The position numbers and the translations under genes were made by a program. A stretch of DNA of 64,000 bases from Bradyrhizobium sp. AZCC 2262. GTDB taxonomy: Bacteria; Pseudomonadota; Alphaproteobacteria; Rhizobiales; Xanthobacteraceae. The stretch lies in contig NZ_JAZHRT010000001.1 in assembly GCF_036924535.1 (NCBI RefSeq), positions 6,076,001 through 6,140,000 on the forward strand, read 5' to 3'. Below the pieces are notes generated by a model. It saw only the letters and a list, made by a program, of their open reading frames with translations. It did no database searches and was not told the origin of the DNA. Shown here one piece after another: positions 45,416-53,001 of this stretch. How positions within the stretch are numbered: the stretch's first letter is position 1; every line of letters begins with the position of its first letter.

Positions 45416-46034
45416 GGCAATGCCTCCCCCCGGGGCTATTGATCACAACAGGTTGACCGATCGGAGGTTAGCTCGGACTTTGGTCCCCCGCTTGCTTGGA
45501 GTTGCCACGAGATTGTCTGAGTGTGCCAGTCAATCGCTTTTCCGGCTGCGCTGACAAGTCCGCTCGCGTAGCCTGCCCTCAGGGGCTGTCGAGCACCAGG
45601 CTCTCTGGCTTGTCATTATTAGTGAAGCGCCACACGTCCAACGGTCTTACAAAGGAAACGCCGAAACCGAGCACCGCAGCCGGAGAGACATACATTGGTC
45701 GGTGCAAGAGCGGATAGCCACAACAGCTTTCGTCACGCTACCCGATACTTTTGCAGTCGATCCGAACGATTGGATATAGTGGAGAATGGTGTAGTGGCAG
45801 AGAGTCGCCTCTCTTCGCCCGCCCTACCGACAACGCTCCTTGCGTTTCGCGAAACCTTTGCCACCATCGGGTCGGACGAAGGACCTTCGCGTCCAAGATT
45901 GGCGCTTCACACTCGGCAACGCCAGTATCATGTGCCCATGGTAGTGCACAATTTTTCTCCGTTCTTGGTACTTTCCCGTCGATCGGAGAACGGTAAGTAA
46001 AGCAATCGATCTGACAATCAAAGGGGGCGCTTAG
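45416..46034. other. Intergenic region with ABC operon promoter (left) and cupin promoter (right)
   Basis: About 620 bases without a convincing gene. The right end (45930-46010) is the third copy of the MocR/cupin promoter: TAGTGCACAATTTTTCTCCG and TTCTTGGTACTTTCC. The centre contains only short, low-quality frames. Confidence 0.5.
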
Positions 46035-46451
46035 ATGAATATAAGAACCGTACTCGGTGCGGCATGCACCTGCATCGCCATCGCTGCTGCGACGCCAAGC
46101 GTCGCACAAAACAAAGGCGAGGTAGTCACACCGAACTTCGATCAGGCGCTACCTGGGATTCCAGGAAAATCGTTGATCGCCGTGACCGTCGACTATGCTC
46201 CTGGCGCAGCCTCGCCCTCGCACAGCCATGCCAAGTCCGCCTTTATCTACGCCTTTGTCATCTCCGGCAACATCGAGTCGCAGGTGAACGACGGGCAACA
46301 GCGGATCTACCATGCCGGCGAGAGCTTCTTCGAGCTCCCAGGCGCCCACCACGTCGTCAGCCGCAATGCTAGTTCGACGGAGCCCGCGAAACTACTCGCG
46401 GTGTTCGTGGTCGATACCAAAGATCGCGCGCTCACTACACCTGACAAATGA
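46035..46451 (+). CDS. Secreted small cupin-domain protein
   Basis: A 138-residue protein with a cleavable leader (NIRTVLGAACTCIAIAAATP, then SVAQ) and one cupin domain. The first motif contains SPSHSHAKSAFIYAFVISGN with the metal-binding His residues. The second contains YHAGESFFELPGAHHVVSRN. The small periplasmic cupins are of unknown reaction. It is followed 42 bases later by an AhpD-like gene on the same strand. Its promoter matches the MocR-controlled one at 22.2 kb, so it is probably in that regulon. Confidence 0.88.
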   Translation: MNIRTVLGAACTCIAIAAATPSVAQNKGEVVTPNFDQALPGIPGKSLIAVTVDYAPGAASPSHSHAKSAFIYAFVISGNIESQVNDGQQRIYHAGESFFELPGAHHVVSRNASSTEPAKLLAVFVVDTKDRALTTPDK

Positions 46452-46493
46452 TTACGACTCCCAGACGTTGTATTAAGTAATAAGGAGAAACGA

Positions 46494-46949
46494 GTGAGCA
46501 AGCGTCTCGACTACACACAACTCGCGCCGGCAGGTATCAAGGCTCTGGGTGGTGTCTATGGCTACGTCGCGCAAAGCAGCCTCCCCAACACGCTTGTCGA
46601 GTTGGTGTATCTGCGCATCTCTCAGATCAACAACTGCGCCTACTGCCTCGATATGCACACGCGCGACTTGTTGAAGAACGGGCAACAGGTCGATAAAATC
46701 GCGCTGGTGCAAGCCTGGGCGGAAGCAGGGAGTCTGTTTGACGAGCGGGAGCGGGCCGCCCTCGGCTGGGCAGAAACGGTGACGCGCGTTGCCGAGACTG
46801 GTGTGCCCGACGAAGCGTACCAAGCGGCACGAGCCGTGTTTGGTGAGCGCGACCTTGTGGACCTTACGATCGCAATCAGCCTGATGAACGCCTACAACCG
46901 CATGGCAATCAGCTTTAGAAACACACCACAGGCCGTACACGAAAAGTAA
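46494..46949 (+). CDS. Carboxymuconolactone decarboxylase/AhpD-like protein
   Basis: A 151-residue alpha-helical CMD-family protein from a GTG start with AAGGAG upstream. It carries the redox CxxC and His in NNCAYCLDMHTRDLL, which marks the AhpD peroxidase-like branch rather than true PcaC decarboxylases. It likely works as a small thiol peroxidase or reductase partner. It forms an operon with the cupin. Confidence 0.88.
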   Translation: MSKRLDYTQLAPAGIKALGGVYGYVAQSSLPNTLVELVYLRISQINNCAYCLDMHTRDLLKNGQQVDKIALVQAWAEAGSLFDERERAALGWAETVTRVAETGVPDEAYQAARAVFGERDLVDLTIAISLMNAYNRMAISFRNTPQAVHEK

Positions 46950-47231
46950 GCGCTGAGCGCGGCTCGCGAAGTGGCGCTACTCTCATTCCGGATATGTTCC
47001 AAGTTCCGCGATGTTGTGCGCCAAGTACGGGTTACTCAGGAAGATATTCGTCGCGGGCGCAGCTTGACGCGCCGCACGGCGATTGATTCCGTCATGCATT
47101 GATTTCATGAGACGCATACTCGCGCCTCGAAAACATTCCGCTGTCACATGAACCGGTCCTTGCGCACGCAGCCTCGACGTTACCCACTCTCGAAAAGTAC
47201 CTCAGTCCCACCGGAACGAGCGAGTTGAAAG
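46950..47231. other. Intergenic, nothing recognised
   Basis: About 280 bases upstream of the GST gene. I see no gene, hairpin or repeat beyond ordinary promoter-like sequence. Confidence 0.4.
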
Positions 47232-47936
47232 ATGACTAACGCTTCTGCATTCCTGGTAGCCCAACGCTGGCCTCCGAAACACGCTGACCGCCTGCAACTT
47301 TATTCGCTACCGACGCCTAACGGCGTCAAGGCGTCGATCATGTTGGAGGAAACAGGACTACCTTACGAGGCGCACCTCGTCGACTTTAACAAGAGCGACC
47401 AGCACACGCGGGAGTTTCTGTCGTTGAATCCCAACGGCAAGGTCCCCGCGATCATTGATCCAAATGGCCCCGGTGGCAAGCCACTGCCCCTGTTTGAAAG
47501 TGGCGCGATCCTGCAGTACCTTGCCGAGAAGACTGGCAAGCTCTTGCCATCGGACGCGGCTCGGCGCTGGCAGACCATCCAGTGGGTGCATTTCCAGATG
47601 GGCGGAATCGGCCCGATCTTCGGCCAAGTCGGCTTCTTCAACAAATTCGCTGGCAAGGACTACGAGGACAAGCGCCCGCTGCAGCGCTACGTAAATGAGG
47701 CTAAGCGCCTGCTTGGCGTGATGGACGAACATCTCGCCGGCCGGAAATGGTTCATGGACGACGAGTACACGATCGCCGACATTTCGATGCTGGGCTGGGT
47801 GCGCAACGTCATCGACTTCTACGAGGCGCGCGAGCTCGTCGACTTCGACAGCCTCAAGAACGTCCCGGCTTGGCTCGAGCAGGGGCTGGCCCGGCCGGCC
47901 GTGCAGCGCGGATTGCACCTGCCATCATTATCATGA
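47232..47936 (+). CDS. Glutathione S-transferase (Nu/YfcG-Ure2-like)
   Basis: A 234-residue GST. The thioredoxin-like domain (residues 20-100) has LYSLPTPNGVKASIMLEETG, NPNGKVPAIIDP and LFESGAILQYLAEKTG. The helical domain has WFMDDEYTIADISMLGWV, the N-capping box. TPNG in place of a Ser or Tyr active-site motif is typical of the Nu class, which can reduce disulfides and peroxides. In this setting it could also handle electrophilic intermediates. Its 3' end is duplicated at 49.9 kb. Confidence 0.92.
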   Translation: MTNASAFLVAQRWPPKHADRLQLYSLPTPNGVKASIMLEETGLPYEAHLVDFNKSDQHTREFLSLNPNGKVPAIIDPNGPGGKPLPLFESGAILQYLAEKTGKLLPSDAARRWQTIQWVHFQMGGIGPIFGQVGFFNKFAGKDYEDKRPLQRYVNEAKRLLGVMDEHLAGRKWFMDDEYTIADISMLGWVRNVIDFYEARELVDFDSLKNVPAWLEQGLARPAVQRGLHLPSLS

Positions 47937-47977
47937 AACTGACTCTGCCTTCGCAGCCAAGGCATACCGCAAGATGG
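47868..47977 (+). repeat. Direct repeat, copy A (3' end of GST gene and downstream)
   Basis: About 110 bases spanning the last 23 codons of the GST gene and the following 40 bases are repeated with about 85% identity at 49922-50031. The repeat ends at CATACCGCAAGATGG in both places. Confidence 0.8.
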
Positions 47978-48182
47978 CTACCACGAGAGCAGCTACCTTA
48001 TGTAGATGGAGCTGCAGCTGCGTGCACCTGACATGTCGGTTGAGATATGGTCACCTGGACTGGACGGATGCGGCAACTCGCTCGTAAGAACATCTTGATA
48101 GATACTGATTGACTGCTCGTTTCGGCGATATCGGCTGGGCTACGATGCGTGACTGGCTGATTCACAGTAAGGGACATCACAG

Positions 48183-48455
48183 ATGTTGGTTTGGGCGCGC
48201 CAGATCAAAGCCGCGCGTTCACTCATCGGATGGGAGCAGTTCCAACTCGCAACGAAGGCGAGTGTCGGTATCGCAACGATTCGACGTCTGGAAAGAATGA
48301 GTGGACCTATCAACGCGCATTTCGAGACCGTCGAGAAGATCAGGCGCACGCTTGAAGAAGCCGGCATCGAGTTTGTCGGAGAGCCTTCTCCCGGTGTGTG
48401 CGTACGGCTGACTGCCAGCTGTGCCTCGCACCGCACGGAGAAAGGTCAAAAGTAA
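48183..48455 (+). CDS. Small XRE-type helix-turn-helix regulator
   Basis: A 90-residue protein with one Xre-like helix-turn-helix (ARQIKAARSLIGWEQFQLAT, VGIATIRRLERM) and the short C-terminal strand EEAGIEFVGEPSPGVCVRL. That ending is common in alphaproteobacterial one-domain regulators. It lies about 200 bases before the outer-membrane channel gene and could control it. No paired toxin is adjacent. Confidence 0.8.
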   Translation: MLVWARQIKAARSLIGWEQFQLATKASVGIATIRRLERMSGPINAHFETVEKIRRTLEEAGIEFVGEPSPGVCVRLTASCASHRTEKGQK

Positions 48456-48659
48456 TACCGATTGATATCTGAGATATCGACTTTGATCACCATGTATCGA
48501 GTGAACAACATTGGAAATAATACGTACGAGTTACTTATGCCTATACTTGCCTGATCAACGTTTTTGATTTGTCATCTCTCCCGCACGCCGGAGCTTGTCA
48601 GCGGTGCTGCAACCGAAGTGCGCGGCAAATGTGCCGGCACCGGTGATCTGGAGGGGGAA

Positions 48660-49658
48660 ATGAATTTGAGGACGGTATTGAGCGGTGCTGCATTTCTACT
48701 TGCAGGCGCCGCGCTCACCAACGCGAACGCGTATGAGTTGGGCTATCCTGGATTTACGCAAACACCTGGTGTCACGATCGGAGCAAGCGCGGGGCTTCCA
48801 CCGCCGGGTATCTATTCGTTCAATCAGGTCTTCACCACCCAAGCAAATTTGGTTGGGCCTGGCAGCGCACTACTCAACGCTGCCGGCACGAAGACAGGTG
48901 TTCAGGTCGCGGTCAGCGCGACCGGTTTCTTGTTCGTTCCCGGCTGGACCTTTCTTGGCGGAGACTACAGCGCCGTGCTGGTGCAGCCGTTTGTGATGGA
49001 CAGCGTCGGAAGTCCCGTGAATGTGCAGGCGGCGGGCATGCACAACACCTATATCGTGCCTGCGGAGCTAAGCTGGAAACTCGGAGAAAGTGGCTTCTTC
49101 GTCAAGGCGGGCCTCGGTATGTATGTGCCGGACGGCACAAAGACTGGCGCCAACGGGCTCGGCAACGTCGGGAATCCCTGGTGGACGTTTCAGCCCGAGT
49201 TGATTGTCTCCTACCTGAAGGATGGCTGGAATCTTACGACGTTCCTTTACGAAGAGATTAACACCAAGAATACGATCACCGACTATAGAAGCGGCAACGT
49301 CTTTCATGCGGAATTTACGGCTGCCAAGACGATCGGGAACTGGACGGTCGGGCCGGTTGCGTACTACGTAGGCCAGGTCAGCGACGACAAATCCAGCGCA
49401 TTTTATAACGGTGCCATCAACGTCGATCGATATAGCAAATGGGCGGTTGGTGGCATGGTCGGCTACAACTTCGGGCCGGCATCTCTGACGGTCTGGGCCT
49501 TTCAAGACGTCTCGGCGAACGCTTCCGGTGGCACACCGGCTACGGGTATTGATTCCGCGACCATCGCAAAGGGCACGAGTGTGTTTGCGAATTTGAGCTT
49601 TCGGCTCTGGGCGCCAGACGCTTCGTCATCTCCAACGCGGCCGCAGTTTCGTAAGTGA
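48660..49658 (+). CDS. Outer-membrane channel of the phenol-degradation MetA/SphA type
   Basis: A 332-residue beta-barrel protein from the ATG at 48660, preceded by GGAGGGGG. It has a signal peptide (NLRTVLSGAAFLLAGAALTN, then ANA). It then has alternating aromatic strands such as FLFVPGWTFLGGDYSAVLVQ, WWTFQPELIVSYLKDGWNLT and WTVGPVAYYVGQVSDD, ending in a strand with LSFRLWAP. This layout fits the Phenol_MetA_deg family, often encoded with aromatic catabolic genes and thought to move hydrophobic aromatics through the outer membrane. It supports the idea that the island serves aromatic uptake and breakdown. Confidence 0.85.
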   Translation: MNLRTVLSGAAFLLAGAALTNANAYELGYPGFTQTPGVTIGASAGLPPPGIYSFNQVFTTQANLVGPGSALLNAAGTKTGVQVAVSATGFLFVPGWTFLGGDYSAVLVQPFVMDSVGSPVNVQAAGMHNTYIVPAELSWKLGESGFFVKAGLGMYVPDGTKTGANGLGNVGNPWWTFQPELIVSYLKDGWNLTTFLYEEINTKNTITDYRSGNVFHAEFTAAKTIGNWTVGPVAYYVGQVSDDKSSAFYNGAINVDRYSKWAVGGMVGYNFGPASLTVWAFQDVSANASGGTPATGIDSATIAKGTSVFANLSFRLWAPDASSSPTRPQFRK

Positions 49659-49921
49659 AAGTGATCCCCACGCGCTTAGAGGACCATCAATAGGGAATTG
49701 AGTTTCCGTACTGAGGTCGCGGAGCAAAGGGCCCTGCAGATCGTTTAGAGGTCCTCCCGGCGCGTCTCCCTAGAGGAGCGCTACACTTGGAAACGCGGTG
49801 TCATTCGCCGCGTTTCCACTTTTCCGGGCAGCAGGCACAACCGACGCTTCTCGTGGGGTGTATTTTCTTAGTATCGGCAACAATGTGCGGGAGCCCAATC
49901 CATTCGCTCCCGTACTAGACC

Positions 49922-50031
49922 GCCCTGGCTCGAGCAGGGGCTGGCGCGGCCGGCCGTGCAGCGCGGATTGCGTATGCCACCAATACCATGAGACTGAATC
50001 TGTCTTCGGGCCGAGGCATACCGCAAGATGG
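49922..50031 (+). repeat. Direct repeat, copy B
   Basis: Copy of 47868-47977. It begins inside a GST remnant (PWLEQGLARPAVQRGLRMPP) and runs into the glutaryl-CoA dehydrogenase remnant. The two copies are about 2.05 kb apart and in the same orientation. Confidence 0.8.
49923..49991 (+). pseudogene. GST gene, 3'-terminal fragment
   Basis: 22 codons and a TGA reproduce the C-terminus of the GST at 47232-47936 (PAWLEQGLARPAVQRGL versus PWLEQGLARPAVQRGLRM). No upstream part is present. Confidence 0.75.
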
Positions 50032-50222
50032 ACGAGGGCAAGATGGCCTCGGAGATGATCTCGATTGTCAAGTGCAACAATTGCGGCGAGGTGCTCGATA
50101 TCGCACGCGTGTCCCGCGACGTGCACGGTGGTGGCAACGGCATCCAGATCGAATATCACGTGATGCGCCACACCGCGAATTTGGAAACCGTGAACATCTA
50201 TGGCGCTCTCGTAAGGTACTGA
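50016..50222 (+). pseudogene. Glutaryl-CoA dehydrogenase-like acyl-CoA dehydrogenase, C-terminal fragment
   Basis: The frame [54 protein letters not shown] matches the last third of glutaryl-CoA dehydrogenases, which normally reads NNCGKALDIAR.ARDMHGGNG and NTYEGTHDVH. It ends early at IYGALVRY, losing the final THDVHALILG part. All N-terminal domains are missing. The catalytic Glu region is altered (NIYG for NTYEG). Confidence 0.7.
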
Positions 50223-50333
50223 CGCGGCTCGATGCGGTTGGAATTCGTTGACCCTTCCGAGCAGCTGACTGCCCGAATTTTGATTCCGTACGCCGCTACG
50301 GAGCCGGTCACAATCGACTGGCAAATAGCGGTA

Positions 50334-50350
50334 GACACCTGTCAGGTGTC
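50334..50350. promoter_or_regulatory. 17-bp palindrome GACACCTG-T-CAGGTGTC
   Basis: Eight-base arms around one central T. It lies 13 bases before the terminator stem at 50363. The shape is like TetR/LysR-type operator DNA, but no adjacent start codon exists now, so it is probably left over. Confidence 0.45.
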
Positions 50351-50362
50351 TCCTCCCTAACT

Positions 50363-50396
50363 TGCCGGGGTCTTGCGAAAGATCCCGGCATTTTTT
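50363..50396 (+). terminator. Intrinsic terminator
   Basis: TGCCGGGGTCTT and AAGATCCCGGCA form a 12-bp stem (one G-T pair) with a four-base loop. Six T residues follow. This is a clear rho-independent terminator for plus-strand transcription. The only upstream plus-strand unit is the acyl-CoA dehydrogenase remnant, so it is a relic of that gene or serves the channel gene by read-through. Confidence 0.85.
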
Positions 50397-51324
50397 CGGA
50401 TTGGCGATACGATCGGGTCGTCGAACCTTCCGTGCGAGTAGTGTGTATGGCCGCCGTGATCCGCGAGATTGGAATCCGAAGGCCGACAATTCCACGAAAA
50501 TACTCTTTTAGGGCTACCGCCTCACTAGGCGTTGGAGGCACGACAATGCTATTCGGTCCAGTCCGTGATAGGGTTTTAGCTAGGCCCATCCATCCGCAGT
50601 TAGCGAGATCTAACGCCTGAACGTCAACGACCCTTCGCCACGAAGGGCCTTCGACCGGGAAGATGGGTGACGATCATGCTCCTGAATTGCGCTGGACCTT
50701 CCTGGGATATCTCAGAGCGGCCATTTGTTCGAAGAGGTCAGTTGCTGGATTGGCACGATACGCTGCGCTACGAAGCGGCTACCAACCGAAAACAACAACG
50801 CGAAATTGCCCGCTAGTTGGCTATTTGAAGATGGCCAGTACTGCATTTGGTACAGCATGGCTGACGGCGACCATGCTTAACTACTGATCGTGCCTTGCTT
50901 TTTCTGCTCAGTCGTCCAGTCCAACAATGGGACCGAAATGGAGGCTCGGCAGGTCCAACGCGAATTCCTCCAGAGTGAGGAAATGGCATTGATTACAAAA
51001 ATATGATCGCACGGCTCTAGTTGCACTAAACCATACGAAGTGAAGCCCACTTTCCTAGCCTCGGGCCATGTTGCGGCAAATTTCTCCTGCACGCAGTTGA
51101 GTAAGACGCAAAAGAGCGTTTGAGTTGGTCATAGAAATCGAGAACCGCAAAAGCACTTCGGCTTTCTTCCTGGAACTGCTGGGCGATGCGATAGGGAGTT
51201 CTGCACAAATGCGGTGCTTCGCTCGAACGTATTAAGTCGGAAATATCGTAGCCGAGCACCTTGAGGGCTTCCGTGGGCGCTACTTGCGGCCGCTTGCTCG
51301 CTTGAATCATTTGTGAGATGACCC
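50397..51324. other. Gene-poor stretch before the excisionase-like gene
   Basis: About 930 bases. Several short open frames exist on both strands (for example about 115 codons on the minus strand at 51026-51373), none with a family match or good ribosome-binding site. It probably holds the right arm of an integrative element, including possible integrase arm sites that I cannot define. Confidence 0.35.
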
Positions 51325-51741
51325 TTGCGCAAATCAGCGCTAACATCGTTCGAGAACATAGGACCTGATACACCGCTGAGGCTGTCCGTAGCAGCTGCGA
51401 TCGCGTTTCCGGATCGGAGTATTTCGGAGAGCAGCTTGAGACGAGAAGCGAAGCGCGGGCGGCTTACGATCGAGATTATTGCAGGCAAGGCGTTTACGAC
51501 CCTCAATGAAATTGAAAGGATGCGTGGCCGATGCCGCGTAGAAGTAAGGGTGCCCGTCTCCACCTCAGACCAGCCCGCTACAGGGCCGGAAAGCTCACTC
51601 ATCAAGCCACTTGGGTCATCCGGGACGGCACGGGATATTACGCCACTGGATGCGCTGAACGCGAAGTTGCAGCGGCTGAGCAAGTCCTCAAGAACTATAT
51701 TGCAAAAAAGTACGCGCCGGCGCGCAAGGAACAAGACTTAG
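51325..51741 (+). CDS. Excisionase-like/helix-turn-helix protein overlapping the integrase gene
   Basis: A 138-residue basic protein. The part from TPLRLSVAAAIAFPDRSISE to SSLRREAKRGRLTIEIIAGK and FTTLNEIERMRGRCRV has the arrangement of a small MerR/excisionase-like DNA-binding domain (residues about 15-75). I recall similar proteins directly before integrases in Bradyrhizobium, but cannot check. A Ser/Thr-rich tail (KLQRLSKSSRTILQ) follows. Its last 211 bases overlap the integrase start in another frame. It probably sets the direction of recombination. Confidence 0.55.
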   Translation: MRKSALTSFENIGPDTPLRLSVAAAIAFPDRSISESSLRREAKRGRLTIEIIAGKAFTTLNEIERMRGRCRVEVRVPVSTSDQPATGPESSLIKPLGSSGTARDITPLDALNAKLQRLSKSSRTILQKSTRRRARNKT

Positions 51742-52733
51742 AGAAAATCCCCGTCGCCGACGTGCTTTCGATTTTCATTGACGACCGCCCCGACCTTTAC
51801 GTCGAGAACTCCGACGCTCAGAAGTATCTCAACCGGATCGGGCGCCTCAAAGAATTTTGGGGAAAGCTCATGTTGTCGGAGGTAACACGGACCACGTGCC
51901 GTGAGTACCAACAACACCGTGGCAATAAAGGCGGTGCCCGCCGAGATCTGGAGGATCTCAGGGCAGCCATCGCCAACCATGCGGCGGAAGGGCTGCACCG
52001 TGCCATTGTGAAGGTCACGCTTCCCAAGAAGGGCCCTGCCCGCGATCGATGGCTGACCCGCGGTGAAGCTGCCCATCTAATCTGGACGTGTTGGCGCGCC
52101 CGCGAGATACAGACCGTGCACCGCGGACCCAATAAGGGACAGCAGGTTGAAACGAATAAGCGACCCCTCCGCCATCTCGCCCGGTTCATCCTTATCGGGG
52201 TCTATAGCGGGACACGCGCGGGCGCTATTGCGTCAGCATCGCCGACCGCAGCTATCGGGCGGTCCTTTGTCGACCTTGAACGTGGCGTCTATTACCGACG
52301 CGCCCAGGGAAAGCAGGAGACTAACAAACGGCAGCCGCCGATGCCGATTCCACCGCGCCTGCTGGCACACCTGCGACGCTGGAAGGAACGCAAGATTATT
52401 GCGCGACACTTTGTCGAGTTCAACGGCGACGGTGTATCTTCCGTGAAGACCGCGTTCAAACATGCGGTGACGCTGGCCAAGCTCGGGCCCGGCGTTTCGC
52501 CGCATACGCTACGGCACACCGCAGCAACGTGGCTAATGCAGAACGGTACCGACCCATGGCAAGCCGCCGGGTATCTCGGCATGAGCGTCGAGACATTGTT
52601 GCGCGTGTACGGGCACCACCACCCGGACCACCTGAAGGATGCCGTCGCCAAGATGACGGCCAAGCCTACCGCCTCAGCTTCGCCTCAGAAACGAGTGGAA
52701 AAGAAGGAAACGAACGTCGTCAAAATTCAATGA
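51531..52733 (+). CDS. Tyrosine recombinase/integrase (phage-type), element A
   Basis: A 400-residue integrase. The N-terminal part (VWVIRDGTGYYATGCAE region) and core-binding domain are followed by the catalytic domain. The Arg is in IGVYSGTRAGAI, the HxxR box is SPHTLRHTAATWLM, and the Tyr is in LLRVYGHHHPDH. The usual second His/Trp before the tyrosine (LGH) is replaced by Met (YLGMSVETLL), which may weaken but need not abolish activity. The gene ends 37 bases before the tRNA fragment and reads toward it. That position fits the integrase of the element lying to the left. Confidence 0.9.
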   Translation: MPRRSKGARLHLRPARYRAGKLTHQATWVIRDGTGYYATGCAEREVAAAEQVLKNYIAKKYAPARKEQDLEKIPVADVLSIFIDDRPDLYVENSDAQKYLNRIGRLKEFWGKLMLSEVTRTTCREYQQHRGNKGGARRDLEDLRAAIANHAAEGLHRAIVKVTLPKKGPARDRWLTRGEAAHLIWTCWRAREIQTVHRGPNKGQQVETNKRPLRHLARFILIGVYSGTRAGAIASASPTAAIGRSFVDLERGVYYRRAQGKQETNKRQPPMPIPPRLLAHLRRWKERKIIARHFVEFNGDGVSSVKTAFKHAVTLAKLGPGVSPHTLRHTAATWLMQNGTDPWQAAGYLGMSVETLLRVYGHHHPDHLKDAVAKMTAKPTASASPQKRVEKKETNVVKIQ

Positions 52734-52769
52734 AAATGGGCATTTCTAGTGGGAATACTACGAGTTTCC

Positions 52770-52818
52770 ACCGCTCATAACGGTCTGGTTGCAGGTTCGA
52801 GTCCTGCCGGGCCCACCA
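52770..52818 (+). tRNA. tRNA-Ile2-type (anticodon CAT) 3' fragment, attachment site
   Basis: The 49 bases run from the anticodon stem through the CCA. The anticodon loop is CTCATAA with a CCG/CGG stem. The variable region is TGGTTG. The T-arm is GCAGGTTCGAGTCCTGC, and the acceptor 3' strand is CGGGCCCA then CCA. No D-arm or 5' acceptor strand precedes it: upstream bases show no A-box and the 27-43 pair is broken. The boundary therefore lies at the anticodon stem, as in integrases that cut in the anticodon loop. The closest type I know is the CAT-anticodon isoleucine tRNA. It is not a functional gene. Confidence 0.8.
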
Positions 52819-52965
52819 CATTGATAGTCCGCCAGCGTTCGCAACGATGCGTCCTCATTCGCTAAAACGATACTTTTCCCAATTTTCCAATGGTCTGCGG
52901 CGTTCAAACGTTCGCCGACGTTCGCATGCCGTTTGCTAACATCCCGCCGTTTTGTTGGCATATTT

Positions 52966-53001
52966 GTTGGTATCTTATCGAAGCCCAAGCGAGATACCAA
53001 C
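52966..53001. promoter_or_regulatory. Inverted repeat abutting the second integrase start
   Basis: GTTGGTATCT (52966-52975) and AGATACCAAC (52992-53001) are perfect 10-base arms. The second ends directly before the ATG at 53002. A further near-copy, GTTGGCATAT, lies 12 bases upstream of the first arm. This could be an operator for self-control or a recombinase-binding site. Confidence 0.6.

Noticed and set aside
46494..46949. Calling the CMD-family gene pcaC (4-carboxymuconolactone decarboxylase)
   Set aside because: The CxxC-His motif marks the AhpD peroxidase-like branch, and no protocatechuate genes are present.
52700..52818. A complete functional tRNA gene
   Set aside because: Only the anticodon arm, T-arm and acceptor 3' strand are present. 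No 5' acceptor strand, D-arm or A-box can be found upstream, and pair 27-43 is broken.
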